Positions 25,378 to 33,694 of a stretch of 64,000 nt of DNA are shown piece after piece; the first letter of the stretch is position 1; each line of letters begins with the position of its first letter. The stretch comes from Halalkaliarchaeum sp. AArc-CO (GTDB lineage: Archaea > Halobacteriota > Halobacteria > Halobacteriales > Haloferacaceae), in assembly GCF_024972735.1 (NCBI RefSeq), contig NZ_CP087723.1:1736001-1800000 (forward strand). The letters are read 5' to 3'. Under the pieces are notes generated by a model, which saw only the letters and a list, made by a program, of their open reading frames with translations, was not told the DNA's origin and made no database searches. Both the position numbers and the translations under genes were made by a program.

Positions 25378-26775
25378 ATGACAACCGAATCGAACAACTA
25401 CGAAACGAACGCGATGGGGATCTCCCGCCGCAAAGTGCTCGCCGGCCTCGGCATGGTCGGGGTTGCCTCCGCGGGCGCCGGCTTCGGGACGACGGCGTAC
25501 TTCAGCGACGAGGAGACCTTCGAGGGAAACACCCTCACCGCCGGGCAGCTCGAACTGAGCGTCACCTGGCAGCAGCTCTACTACGGTGGTCCGCAGTCGA
25601 GCCGGTCACAAGATTACGGCACGGCGATGCGGCCGTTCGTCAACGCGTACCCGGATCACGACGGCGACGGGCTCCAGTCGTTCGAGCGGGACGACGGCGT
25701 CCACGAATACGTCGACCTCGACGGCTACGAGGATCACGAACAGGCAGCAAAAGAGGGGCGGAACCTCGAGTTCGCCTGCGAGGAGATCGCGACCTTCGAC
25801 GAGCCGTCGTTCGCTCCGAACGAGGAGAGCCTCATCGAACTCGACGACGTCAAGCCGGGTGACTGCGGTGAGATCACCTTCGGTACCAAACTGTGTGACA
25901 ACCCGGGCTACATCTGGCTCCACGGCGTGTTGACCGACGAGTCGGACGGCGGACACGCGGAAAGTGGCGGTGCCGAACTCGCCGACAAGATCGTCGCCCG
26001 CGCGTGGTACGACGACGGCGACAACGTGTTCCAGGAAGATGAACCTCAGATCGCCGCAGGCTCGCTCCGTGAAGTGCTCGAGGAACTGAACGAGGGGCTT
26101 CTACTCCAGTACGACCCAGTCGTCATCGGGGAGTCAGAGGAGGAAATCGAACCTGGCGACCTCGAGGGAGACTGTATTGCACTTCCGAAAGAAGACGACG
26201 ACGTCATCGCAAACCTCGCGGAGGGTGACGAATTCACCTACGATGTCGACGGAGAAACCATCGTCATCACCATCGAAGAGGTGTTTTACAAGGACGACGA
26301 GCCGACCGGCTTCTCGTGGTCCAGTAACGTCCCGATCTGTCAGGTGACACTGAAGGGCGGGCCCGACGGGATCGCACCCGGCGAAGGTCTCCCGACGGTC
26401 TACCCGTGTGCCTACGAGGGTACAGTCAACACGGAGATCAACCCGAACAACAACCAGCCGTACGGGATCAGCAACTTCCGGTTCTTCTACTGTGACGTAG
26501 ACAACGGGAACGGCGACATCCCGGTCGAGGAGAACGGTGGGCTCTGCTTCCAGCCGTCGAACACCCGGTTCATCGGCTTCGAGTGGTGCCTCCCGACTAA
26601 TGTCGGCAACGAGGTGCAGGGCGATTCGGTGTCGTTCGATCTGTCGTTCTACACCGAACAGTGCCGCCACAACCCTGACCCCGTGAACCCGTTCGCGGAA
26701 GAAAACGGCAACGACGACGAAAACGGCGACAACGGCAACGAAAGAGACGGTGATATCGACGGCGATCAGTCGTAG
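25378..26775 (+). CDS. TasA/camelysin-like exported protein with Asn/Asp-rich tail
   Basis: 465 residues. The signal is ISRRKVLAGLG with TTAYFSDEETFEGNTLTAGQ. The TasA-like fold shows DDVKPGDCGEITFGTKLCDN and AGSLREVLEELNEGLLL. In place of a vWA domain it carries an insertion at about 245-370 (TIVITIEEVFYKDDEPTGF, then ICQVTLKGGPDGIAP) with several Cys. The fold ends TEQCRHNPDPVNPFAEEN and runs into a low-complexity tail of Asn, Asp, Glu and Gly (about 30 residues). There are more Cys than in its paralogues. It is likely another subunit of the same surface structure. Confidence 0.86.
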   Translation: MTTESNNYETNAMGISRRKVLAGLGMVGVASAGAGFGTTAYFSDEETFEGNTLTAGQLELSVTWQQLYYGGPQSSRSQDYGTAMRPFVNAYPDHDGDGLQSFERDDGVHEYVDLDGYEDHEQAAKEGRNLEFACEEIATFDEPSFAPNEESLIELDDVKPGDCGEITFGTKLCDNPGYIWLHGVLTDESDGGHAESGGAELADKIVARAWYDDGDNVFQEDEPQIAAGSLREVLEELNEGLLLQYDPVVIGESEEEIEPGDLEGDCIALPKEDDDVIANLAEGDEFTYDVDGETIVITIEEVFYKDDEPTGFSWSSNVPICQVTLKGGPDGIAPGEGLPTVYPCAYEGTVNTEINPNNNQPYGISNFRFFYCDVDNGNGDIPVEENGGLCFQPSNTRFIGFEWCLPTNVGNEVQGDSVSFDLSFYTEQCRHNPDPVNPFAEENGNDDENGDNGNERDGDIDGDQS

Positions 26776-26787
26776 CTAAAAAACCAA

Positions 26788-26854
26788 TCCACGCCGGCGC
26801 TTCGCGACGGTTCGACTCCGTCGGTGGACCTGTGCTCGCGGACTCCGTCCGCGA
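26788..26854 (+). promoter_or_regulatory. Structured spacer element 4 with compensatory T-arm change
   Basis: TCCAC (26788-26792) pairs with GTGGA (26824-26828). A small CGC-TTC-GCG hairpin (26798-26806) follows. The T-arm block is GACGG-TTCGACT-CCGTC (26806-26822): relative to the other copies one base on each side of the stem is changed, keeping all five pairs, and the loop is identical. A hairpin TCGCGGAC-TCC-GTCCGCGA (26836-26854) takes the P4 place, but the next ATG is about 120 bases further on. Confidence 0.7.
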
Positions 26855-26976
26855 CGCGTGACCGGTGTCACGCGCGCGAGCGGTACGCGACTCACAGTAC
26901 CCCCGTTCGAGAGACGGGGAGAAGCGACCGACTGCTCCGGTCCGATCGGGCCGAAAACGTTGGGGGATCACACCAC

Positions 26977-27837
26977 ATGACGAATCAATCGAAAACCGAA
27001 CTGAAACGCCGAACGCTCCTCGCGGGTATCGGCGGACTCGGCGTCGCCGGCATCGGCTACGGCCAGTTCCGCACCGTAAACCGCCAGCGTGCGTATACAC
27101 ACTACACGTACGCCCAGCCGGACGGCACAGCCCGGGAGAACGGACGCGGACCGATCGCCATCAGCGACGCCGAGGGACCCCGGATCCGGGTGTCCTGGTA
27201 CAGCACGTACAACGGCCACCTTCTCACCGGCACCCCGACCACGACGACCAATTCCGAGGAGACGTGGGATTACGACACCGAGGACGGCTACGTCGCCGAC
27301 GTCGACGGCCCGGTCATCCACGTCGACAACGTGCTTCCGGGCGACACCGGCACGGCGAGTATCGGTCTCCTGGCGGAGGAGGCCGACGCACGGGTCTGGC
27401 TCCGGATTTCGGCCACGTGTGACGCAAACGACGGTGGGGACGGCTGTCCCCCGCTCGCGGAAAACCCTCTGGCGAACGCCATCGAAACCGAACTGTGGTA
27501 CGACACCGGAATTTTCGGACTGTTCGGCTGCCAGGGGGCCGAGGAGGGCTCTTTCGGCGAGCCGATCGCCGAGGGCGTCCTGGCCGAGATGCCAACCGCG
27601 AACGGCGTCGACGGGTCCGTTTCGGAGGGTCTCGAACTGAACCCGGGTGTGTTGAACAACAGTGTCCTCGAGGAGGGCGACCGACTCTGTCTGGCGCTGG
27701 CGTGGGCGTTCCCGACCAACCTGGAGAACGCCAACGATCTCCAGGGAGCCGCGGTCGCGTTCGACGTGGAGTTCCGGGCGGTCGCCGCGGATGATCCGAA
27801 CAATCCGTTCGCGGTCGAAACCGAGGTGCAGGCATGA
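26977..27837 (+). CDS. TasA/camelysin-like exported protein (divergent)
   Basis: 286 residues. The signal KRRTLLAGIGGLGVAGIGYG has a twin-arginine-like pair but lacks the AYFSD cleavage sequence of the other paralogues. The mature part keeps DNVLPGDTGTASIGLLAEEA, a form of the PGDxG core, and ends AVAADDPNNPFAVETEV. Between these lies a variable region with three Cys. It overlaps the next gene by four bases (ATGA). It is probably a minor component of the same surface assembly. Confidence 0.8.
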   Translation: MTNQSKTELKRRTLLAGIGGLGVAGIGYGQFRTVNRQRAYTHYTYAQPDGTARENGRGPIAISDAEGPRIRVSWYSTYNGHLLTGTPTTTTNSEETWDYDTEDGYVADVDGPVIHVDNVLPGDTGTASIGLLAEEADARVWLRISATCDANDGGDGCPPLAENPLANAIETELWYDTGIFGLFGCQGAEEGSFGEPIAEGVLAEMPTANGVDGSVSEGLELNPGVLNNSVLEEGDRLCLALAWAFPTNLENANDLQGAAVAFDVEFRAVAADDPNNPFAVETEVQA

Positions 27838-29249
27838 CAGACGAACGTCGCTCGGAGGCCGAACGCCTCGCCGGGCTGAGTCGGCGACAGATCCTCGCCA
27901 GCGTCGGGGCGATCGGCATCGCCGGGGCGTTCACGGGCGCGGGAACCCACGCGTTGCTCACCGGCGAGCAGCGCGTCTCGGGACGGCTCGAAACCGGTGG
28001 CGTCGGCATCGGCGTCGAACTCGACTGTGACGGGAATCACTGTTCGGTCTCCCCGGACGGGAGGCTCGCCTTCGGATTCGACGGAATCGAACCCGGAGAC
28101 ACCGGTTCGGTGTCCATCGAACTGCGGGCCGAAGACAACCCCGCCAGGCTCTGGCTCGCGACCGACTGCCCGCCGTCGTACGATCCCCTCGGGGAGTCGC
28201 TCCGGGTGTGGATACAGCCGCGAAACTGGAACGGCGTCCCACAGATCCCCGAGCGGGGGACGTGGACCCTCTCCCAGCTAAAGCGGGAACTCCACGACGG
28301 GCTCCGGATCGGCGAGGGGTGTCTCGATCCGTCGGATCGCAGGGCAATCGAGCTCGTCCTCCGGTGGTCGTTCCCGTACGAGGACACGGAATCGCTTGCC
28401 GGCGAGACGACGGACCTGATGTTCCAGCTGCACGCCGATCAGTGCCGGCACGTGCCCGAGGAGTCGGCGCAAAATCCCTTCGCCGACCGCGCGCCGTGTC
28501 CGAACGCGTGTGAACCCTGCACGAGCAGGCTCTCGGAACTCACGATGGAATACGTCGGCACGGCGTCGGCCCAGGTAGCGGTGTACGTCCCGAGTGGGAA
28601 CGTGGAGGCGGTCGAGCAGCTGTACCCGACGGACGGTTCAGAATCAATCGGGCTGTCGCCTAGCACGCAGTTCACCGTTCCGCTCCCCACGTCCGGCCAG
28701 CCAGAAGCCGCGTTCTACGTCGACGGCGAGAAGAACGCCCAGCTCCACACGAGCTGTTCGGACCCGGTCGCCCCCGGAATCAGGGTCGGCGACTTCCGCC
28801 TTGTCGGCGCGAGAAACGCAGACGGCGTCCAGCTGTGTCACGACCTCGAATGTGTCGACTGTACCGACAGCAGCGACGTCGGCGGCCTGCTGGTCCAGTA
28901 CACCGGCGAGGAGGCCGACGTGCGGGCGTACTACCGGAAACAGGGTAGGCAAGGTCCAAACAGCGGACTTCAGGGACTGCTGTTCGAGGGACGGCTCTCC
29001 GAGGGGGACAAGTTCTTCCTCGAGGCCAGCGGCCGGGACGGAAGCTCGTCCAGCGGATCCACGTTCGAAAACACGCTGTACCTCCACGTCGACGACGACG
29101 AGCGGGAAGTGGAGATCCGGTGTGATCCCGGCCCGCTGTCGGTCGTCGATTCCGGGGATTCCGGCGATCTCGAGGACGACGCCAGCGACTTCGGACTCTT
29201 GGCCGCACACGATCCGTTCGGCTTCCCGTTCTGTGGAGGTGGGGCATGA
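27834..29249 (+). CDS. TasA-like exported protein with two C-terminal repeat domains
   Basis: 471 residues. The N-terminal signal LSRRQILASVGAIGIAGAF (Tat-like) is followed by a TasA-like domain to about 215 (IEPGDTGSVSIELRAEDNPA, then ADQCRHVPEESAQNPFADR). Two homologous beta domains of about 100 residues follow (LTMEYVGTASAQVAVYV with LHTSCSDPV; LLVQYTGEEADVRAYY with YLHVDDDEREVEIRC), preceded by CPNACEPC and CHDLECVDC. This domain type also occurs in bacterial surface proteins. It is coupled by ATGA overlaps to both neighbours, and the next gene is SipW. Confidence 0.82.
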   Translation: MTDERRSEAERLAGLSRRQILASVGAIGIAGAFTGAGTHALLTGEQRVSGRLETGGVGIGVELDCDGNHCSVSPDGRLAFGFDGIEPGDTGSVSIELRAEDNPARLWLATDCPPSYDPLGESLRVWIQPRNWNGVPQIPERGTWTLSQLKRELHDGLRIGEGCLDPSDRRAIELVLRWSFPYEDTESLAGETTDLMFQLHADQCRHVPEESAQNPFADRAPCPNACEPCTSRLSELTMEYVGTASAQVAVYVPSGNVEAVEQLYPTDGSESIGLSPSTQFTVPLPTSGQPEAAFYVDGEKNAQLHTSCSDPVAPGIRVGDFRLVGARNADGVQLCHDLECVDCTDSSDVGGLLVQYTGEEADVRAYYRKQGRQGPNSGLQGLLFEGRLSEGDKFFLEASGRDGSSSSGSTFENTLYLHVDDDEREVEIRCDPGPLSVVDSGDSGDLEDDASDFGLLAAHDPFGFPFCGGGA

Positions 29250-30325
29250 ACGTGACCGCTCGGCGGGTCGCAAGCATCCTCGGGGTGCTCCTGTTGATCG
29301 CTGTCGTAGCGCCGTTCGTCGTGTACGCGGTTCCCCAGACCGTCGGTGCCGACCACAGCTTCGTGGTGTTGACCGCGAGCATGACACCGGCGATCGCGCC
29401 CGGCGACGCGGTGATCGTGGCTGAACGCGATCCGGCCACGATCCAGGAGGGTGACGTGATCACCTTCCTGCGCGGGAACACCGAGGTTCCGGTGACCCAC
29501 CGGGTCGTCGGGGTAATAAATTCCGGAGACGGCATCGCCTTCGAGACGAAAGGCGACGCCAACGACGCCGTCGACGCCGGAGTCGTTTCCGCCGAGAACG
29601 TCCTGGGCGTCGTCGCCGTGACGATCCCGTACATCGGGTACGTCATCCAGTTTGCCAACTCCGAATACGGCTTCGTCGCCCTGATCGTCGTCCCGTTTGG
29701 TCTGCTCGCGTTAAACGAAGCCTGGACGTTCTACCGCCGGAGCAAGGCGTCGAATCCCCCCGACCTCGATGCGGACGACGAGAGCGTGCCGGACTCGGCG
29801 TCATCTCACGCCGCGGAGGGCACCGACGGTGCTGGGGTGGATTCCGAAAGCGAAACGGAGGGAATTGGGACGACGAACACGCAATCGGCGAACACGCAAA
29901 TGGCGGAGGCGGATACGGCCGCGAACGCCCCGTTCGTCATGACGCTTCGGACGTTCGAAGGGGCATTCCTCGCGCTGGCGGTGTTTACACCGTACAGCGC
30001 CTACGTCGCCTACAATTTGCAGACGACGCTATCGGTTACTGTCGCGATCGCCTCGGGAATGACGCTCCTGGCGGTCACGGCGACGCTGCTTCCCGTCTGG
30101 ATTCGCCGTGACGCGCGGGGGACGTCCGAATCTGTAGACGTGACCGCGAACTCGGATCTCGGTGACGAGGAATCGCCGGATTCGGACATCGCAATCGGGT
30201 TCGACGGTGGCACAACTGTGAGGGACGACGAGCCGGAATCCGAGTGGGTTCCGGCGATGGAATCGGCGGTCCCCGCCGCGGACGGATCCGCGGTTGACGG
30301 GGAGGTGAAAGACGATGACAACTAG
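29246..30325 (+). CDS. sipW: SipW-type signal peptidase I with extended C-terminus
   Basis: 359 residues. An N-terminal membrane anchor (about 8-30) is followed by the ER/archaeal-type Ser-His catalytic domain: Ser45 in TASMTPAI, His85 in VPVTHRVVGV, and Asp in KGDANDAVD. Another membrane helix (about 128-160) follows. Unlike short archaeal peptidases, it then has an acidic Ser/Thr/Glu-rich linker, two more membrane helices (about 235-255 and 260-282) and an acidic tail. It should release the TasA-like precursors encoded upstream. It overlaps the preceding gene by four bases. Confidence 0.92.
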   Translation: MNVTARRVASILGVLLLIAVVAPFVVYAVPQTVGADHSFVVLTASMTPAIAPGDAVIVAERDPATIQEGDVITFLRGNTEVPVTHRVVGVINSGDGIAFETKGDANDAVDAGVVSAENVLGVVAVTIPYIGYVIQFANSEYGFVALIVVPFGLLALNEAWTFYRRSKASNPPDLDADDESVPDSASSHAAEGTDGAGVDSESETEGIGTTNTQSANTQMAEADTAANAPFVMTLRTFEGAFLALAVFTPYSAYVAYNLQTTLSVTVAIASGMTLLAVTATLLPVWIRRDARGTSESVDVTANSDLGDEESPDSDIAIGFDGGTTVRDDEPESEWVPAMESAVPAADGSAVDGEVKDDDN

Positions 30326-31142
30326 AGAACTGTTGTCGATCGTGGCCGTGGTGGGTCTGGTGTTCGCGGTCGCCGCGAGCGGCGGGTTCTACACGGCCGC
30401 GTTCTTCAACGCAGAGGAGAGGATAGAGGGAACGTTCTCGACGAACGAGACGTTCCAGACGGTCGAAACCGTCGAAACAACCACGAGTAACGAAACGGCA
30501 AGCGATTCGAACGGATCGAACGCGAACGACCCCGGAGCTGACGCTCCAGGAACGGGACCGACTGCTTCCGATGCATCCGAACTGGCCGGATCCGACACCG
30601 CCGAGACGGGGACGGATGAGCCTTCGTCTACCGATGAACGAGAGGAGTCAGCTCCGCAGACGGATGGCTCTGACATCGAAGGCGACCAGAACGACTCCGA
30701 GGACGAACCAGATGGTGTCGAATCTGACGGCGACGCCCAAGAAGACAATGCTGGCGACGACGAGGAAGTCAGTGCTGGCGACGACGACGAATCAGAATCG
30801 CAGACCGATCGTGAAAGCGACGCTGAAGGAGACCAGGAGGACGACACTGCTACCGAGGACGACGTCGCTGTCGACGAGAACGAAGACGATGTCGGCGACG
30901 AGGAGACTGACGCCGAAATCGAAGACGGTGGCGACGGAACTGAAGGTTCGACGTCCGAGTTCGAGGACGGCGAGGATGCACACTCCGAAACGGCATCCGA
31001 TGAAACGGACAGCACCGACGACGGCACTGCCGACAGTAGCGATGATAGCAGCGACGACAACACCACAGACGGAGACGGCGAGGTGACAGACACCGACGAC
31101 GGGGACGATGATACAGGCGATGGCGATGCCGACGCCGAATAG
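30315..31142 (+). CDS. Exported or membrane-anchored, extremely acidic low-complexity protein
   Basis: 275 residues. The N-terminal hydrophobic signal (LLSIVAVVGLVFAVAASGG) ends in FYTAAFFNAEERIEGTFSTN, which recalls the SipW cleavage region. The remaining ~230 residues are almost only Asp, Glu, Ser, Thr, Asn and Gly, with no aromatic core. It overlaps sipW by 11 bases, so it belongs to the operon. It could be a disordered, heavily glycosylated or cation-binding cell-surface spacer; this is inference. Confidence 0.8.
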   Translation: MTTRELLSIVAVVGLVFAVAASGGFYTAAFFNAEERIEGTFSTNETFQTVETVETTTSNETASDSNGSNANDPGADAPGTGPTASDASELAGSDTAETGTDEPSSTDEREESAPQTDGSDIEGDQNDSEDEPDGVESDGDAQEDNAGDDEEVSAGDDDESESQTDRESDAEGDQEDDTATEDDVAVDENEDDVGDEETDAEIEDGGDGTEGSTSEFEDGEDAHSETASDETDSTDDGTADSSDDSSDDNTTDGDGEVTDTDDGDDDTGDGDADAE

Positions 31143-31251
31143 GTGTTCGAAAGAAGAGTCCCGGGCCGGGCGACGTCCTCGCACTCGGCGGTTCGAACGA
31201 CCCGCGATTTATATCCTCCCCGGCTTTTACCCGGGCGCGATCAAGCGTAAC

Positions 31252-31320
31252 GTGTTGGTCGCACTGCTGTATCTGCTCGGTTTCTCGCTCGGGGTCGGCT
31301 ATCTATCGACTCTTTGGTGA
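31252..31320 (+). CDS. Possible small hydrophobic peptide
   Basis: A 22-residue frame from a GTG start, LLYLLGFSLGVGYLSTLW at its end, made of one membrane helix. A TTTATAT box at 31207-31213 would direct a short transcript. The frame remains open upstream, so the start is uncertain. It may be a small membrane protein or chance. Confidence 0.3.
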   Translation: MLVALLYLLGFSLGVGYLSTLW

Positions 31321-31325
31321 TTCCA

Positions 31326-32036
31326 CTAGCCACCCGTGTCCGGTACCGGTTCGATACTGTTGCGTCGACCGTCGAGCACGGTGAACCGCTCGTCCCGACG
31401 CTGTTCGAGCCAGCGTAACAAGCGTTCCGCCCACCGGAGTTTTCTGGCTTTCTGCGGACCGACATCGGGGTCGTCGAACTCCCAGCCGACGAATCGGAGC
31501 TCCCCGGCCCCCAGCACGTCCGCTAGAAAGGCCGCGCGATCACCGTCTGTAAACCCACCGGGATTGTACACGGCGTCGACCGGTTCGGCCTGTGTGGTCA
31601 CGAGCGTCGAGGCGGCGTCGAACTCCGGGAGAAATCGTCGAATCAGCTCGACGTTGTCCCCGTGGGCGTGGGCGGCGACACGTGTTCCCTCCCGTGTCAA
31701 TCGCGCTGCAGTCTCCGGATTTTTGTCGAGGTCTGTCACCAGACAGTCGACCGGAAGGTCCACGTCCCGGAGTGTGTCACCCGCAGTCGAGGCGGCGAAC
31801 ACGGCGTCGACCGTCTCCGGATCGAAGGTGCCGAGTTCGGCCGGAAGCGATGGGGCCGCGCCGACAATTGCCGCTGTACCGCCTCCGGCGACGCCCACGT
31901 CTGTCGCCAGCGCGTCGAAATCGACGGGGGTCGCGAACCTGGTGGCCAGGTCCCGGGCCCGCTCGTCGGCCGCCCTGTCGAACCCGAAGTCCGCGAGGAT
32001 TGCCTCGTACACCGGCTCCCACTCGGAGAACTCCAT
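31326..32036 (-). CDS. mptE: 6-hydroxymethylpterin pyrophosphokinase, MptE-like (DUF115)
   Basis: A 236-residue DUF115 protein thought to transfer pyrophosphate from ATP to 6-hydroxymethyl-7,8-dihydropterin in archaeal pterin (folate/methanopterin) biosynthesis. Conserved motifs are AAIVGAAPSLP, CLVTDLDKNPE, VAAHAHGDN and NPGGFTDGDRA. The length fits the family. It is convergent to the surface operon and divergent from the next gene. The C-terminal tail is polar. Confidence 0.9.
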   Translation of the reverse strand: MEFSEWEPVYEAILADFGFDRAADERARDLATRFATPVDFDALATDVGVAGGGTAAIVGAAPSLPAELGTFDPETVDAVFAASTAGDTLRDVDLPVDCLVTDLDKNPETAARLTREGTRVAAHAHGDNVELIRRFLPEFDAASTLVTTQAEPVDAVYNPGGFTDGDRAAFLADVLGAGELRFVGWEFDDPDVGPQKARKLRWAERLLRWLEQRRDERFTVLDGRRNSIEPVPDTGG

Positions 32037-32284
32037 ACCCGGGGTTCGTTCGGGACGCTAATGGCTCTCACGGATCGGTCGCGCCGCTTTCGGTGAGTAA
32101 CCGTGTGCGCCGGAGTGGCAGCAAGTACCCCTACCCGCGTGCCCTTCCGGCGTCCAAACATTCGTTTAGGGGCACTTGGCATAAGTTTTCTCGTTGTTCC
32201 CCTCCACATCTCGGCGCAGTCGCGGGGTCCGAACGGGAGCTCCGAGCACGCCGTTTTTATCCGCTGGCGCGTTACGCCCACTCA

Positions 32285-32806
32285 ATGGCCAAAGTGAGCG
32301 TGGGGCTTCGCGGCTGGCGGTTCGAGGAAGCCGAGATCTTCGACGAGGACGGGGAGTTCAAGCCACTGGATGAGATACCCGACGACGCGAGCGAACGGCT
32401 CGTCCGGCTGCTGGCGCTGGTCGAGGAGCCGTGTGACGCGTGTTACCTCGTTCACGGCGAGGCGGATATTTCGAACTGTCGTCCCGCAGAGATCGTCTAC
32501 GGCGAGCCGGGAGCCGAAGTGTTGCTGTGTGGCGTCCACGAACCCGATTTCCTCTACTGGTTCAGGGAGGCGGGCGGCAGCGACCTGAAAGGAACTGAGG
32601 AACTACAGGACGCCTTCCACGAGTGGTTCGCCGACGGGAACCGTGCTCCGGACGACTACGGCGGCCTCGAACACGTCGAAACGGCCCCCGAGGAACTCCC
32701 GGAACCGCCCAGTCCCCAGGAGATTCAGGACCGCCTCGACGCCCAGCGAGAGGGACATCGCATCGACATCAAGGAACTCGCCAGCGACGCGTCCGCGGAG
32801 GAGTGA
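32285..32806 (+). CDS. Conserved haloarchaeal protein of unknown function
   Basis: 173 residues starting MAKVSVGLRGWRFEEAEIFD. A cluster of Cys and His (CDACYLVHG, then ISNCRPAE and LLCGVHEPD) at about 50-80 suggests a zinc site. The C-terminal third is acidic and helical. It lies 3 bases upstream of the trmJ-like gene and is surely cotranscribed, which may link it to RNA modification. The upstream TTTTTAT at 32252-32258 fits a promoter. Confidence 0.75.
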   Translation: MAKVSVGLRGWRFEEAEIFDEDGEFKPLDEIPDDASERLVRLLALVEEPCDACYLVHGEADISNCRPAEIVYGEPGAEVLLCGVHEPDFLYWFREAGGSDLKGTEELQDAFHEWFADGNRAPDDYGGLEHVETAPEELPEPPSPQEIQDRLDAQREGHRIDIKELASDASAEE

Positions 32807-32809
32807 TCG

Positions 32810-33682
32810 ATGACGCCGCCAGGCGACCCCGACGGGGCCAACGGCGCCTCTCTGAGCGAAGGGGCGAAACGAGCGTCGTTTACGGTGGTGGTCGTCGATC
32901 CACAGACCCCCGGAAACGTCGGGACGATCGCACGTGCCATGAAGAACTTCGGGCTCTCGGACCTCGCGTTAATAGATCCACCGCCGCTTCCGGAGGGTGG
33001 CGAGGCCTACGGCTTCGCCGGGCACGCCAGGGAGGACGTCCTCCCAAATGCAAGGGAGGTGACGTTCGACGAGGTGGTCGAAAACTACCACACGGTGGGC
33101 TGTACCGCCATCACGGGAGAGGACGCCAGACGCCACGTCCGGTTCCCGTTCCGGACCCCCGCGAAACTTCGCGACTCGCTTGCGACGGTAGAGACGGACA
33201 CCGCCCTGGTGTTCGGCCGGGAGGGCCGGGGGCTCGACAACGACGAACTCCGACGGCTCGACGAAGTGTGTTCGATCCCTGCGAGCCCGGAGTATCCGGT
33301 GTTGAACCTGGGCCAGGCGGCGACGATCGTGCTGTACGAACTCCGGGAGCTGTTTCTCGAGGACACGCAGTTACCCGACGTCGAACGAGAACGTGCAAAC
33401 GAGCCCGACATCGAGCGCGTCCACGACCAGTTCGACGACTTCCTCGACGCGGCGGGCTACTCGGGAACGCGGTTCGACCGGACCCGGACACTGTTCCGGC
33501 GCGTCCTGGGCCGGGCTCACCCGACGACACGGGAGGCTCACACCCTTATCGGCGTGTTTCGCCGGGCCGCCGACCAGCTGAATCACCGCTGGGAGCTCGT
33601 CGAAAAATACGACGCCCCCGAGTGGCCGGCAACACGTGAGGCAGACGGCGACAAGGGGAGACACTCCGACGACGATCGGTAA
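32810..33682 (+). CDS. trmJ: SpoU-class RNA 2'-O-methyltransferase, TrmJ-like
   Basis: A 290-residue SPOUT enzyme that transfers methyl from SAM to a ribose 2'-OH in tRNA. Motif 1 is TPGNVGTIARAMKNFGL, motif 2 is LVFGREGRGLDNDEL, and motif 3 is PVLNLGQAATIVLYEL, forming the trefoil-knot SAM site. A C-terminal helical extension (about 195-260) is typical of TrmJ, which methylates position 32 of the anticodon loop. Exact specificity in this organism is inferred. Confidence 0.9.
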   Translation: MTPPGDPDGANGASLSEGAKRASFTVVVVDPQTPGNVGTIARAMKNFGLSDLALIDPPPLPEGGEAYGFAGHAREDVLPNAREVTFDEVVENYHTVGCTAITGEDARRHVRFPFRTPAKLRDSLATVETDTALVFGREGRGLDNDELRRLDEVCSIPASPEYPVLNLGQAATIVLYELRELFLEDTQLPDVERERANEPDIERVHDQFDDFLDAAGYSGTRFDRTRTLFRRVLGRAHPTTREAHTLIGVFRRAADQLNHRWELVEKYDAPEWPATREADGDKGRHSDDDR

Positions 33683-33694
33683 CCGGAATCGAAC

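Noticed and set aside
21804-26822. The T-arm-like sequences as genuine tRNA genes
   Set aside because: No anticodon arm, no complete D arm and no CCA end can be drawn; only the T-arm and an acceptor-like stem are present.
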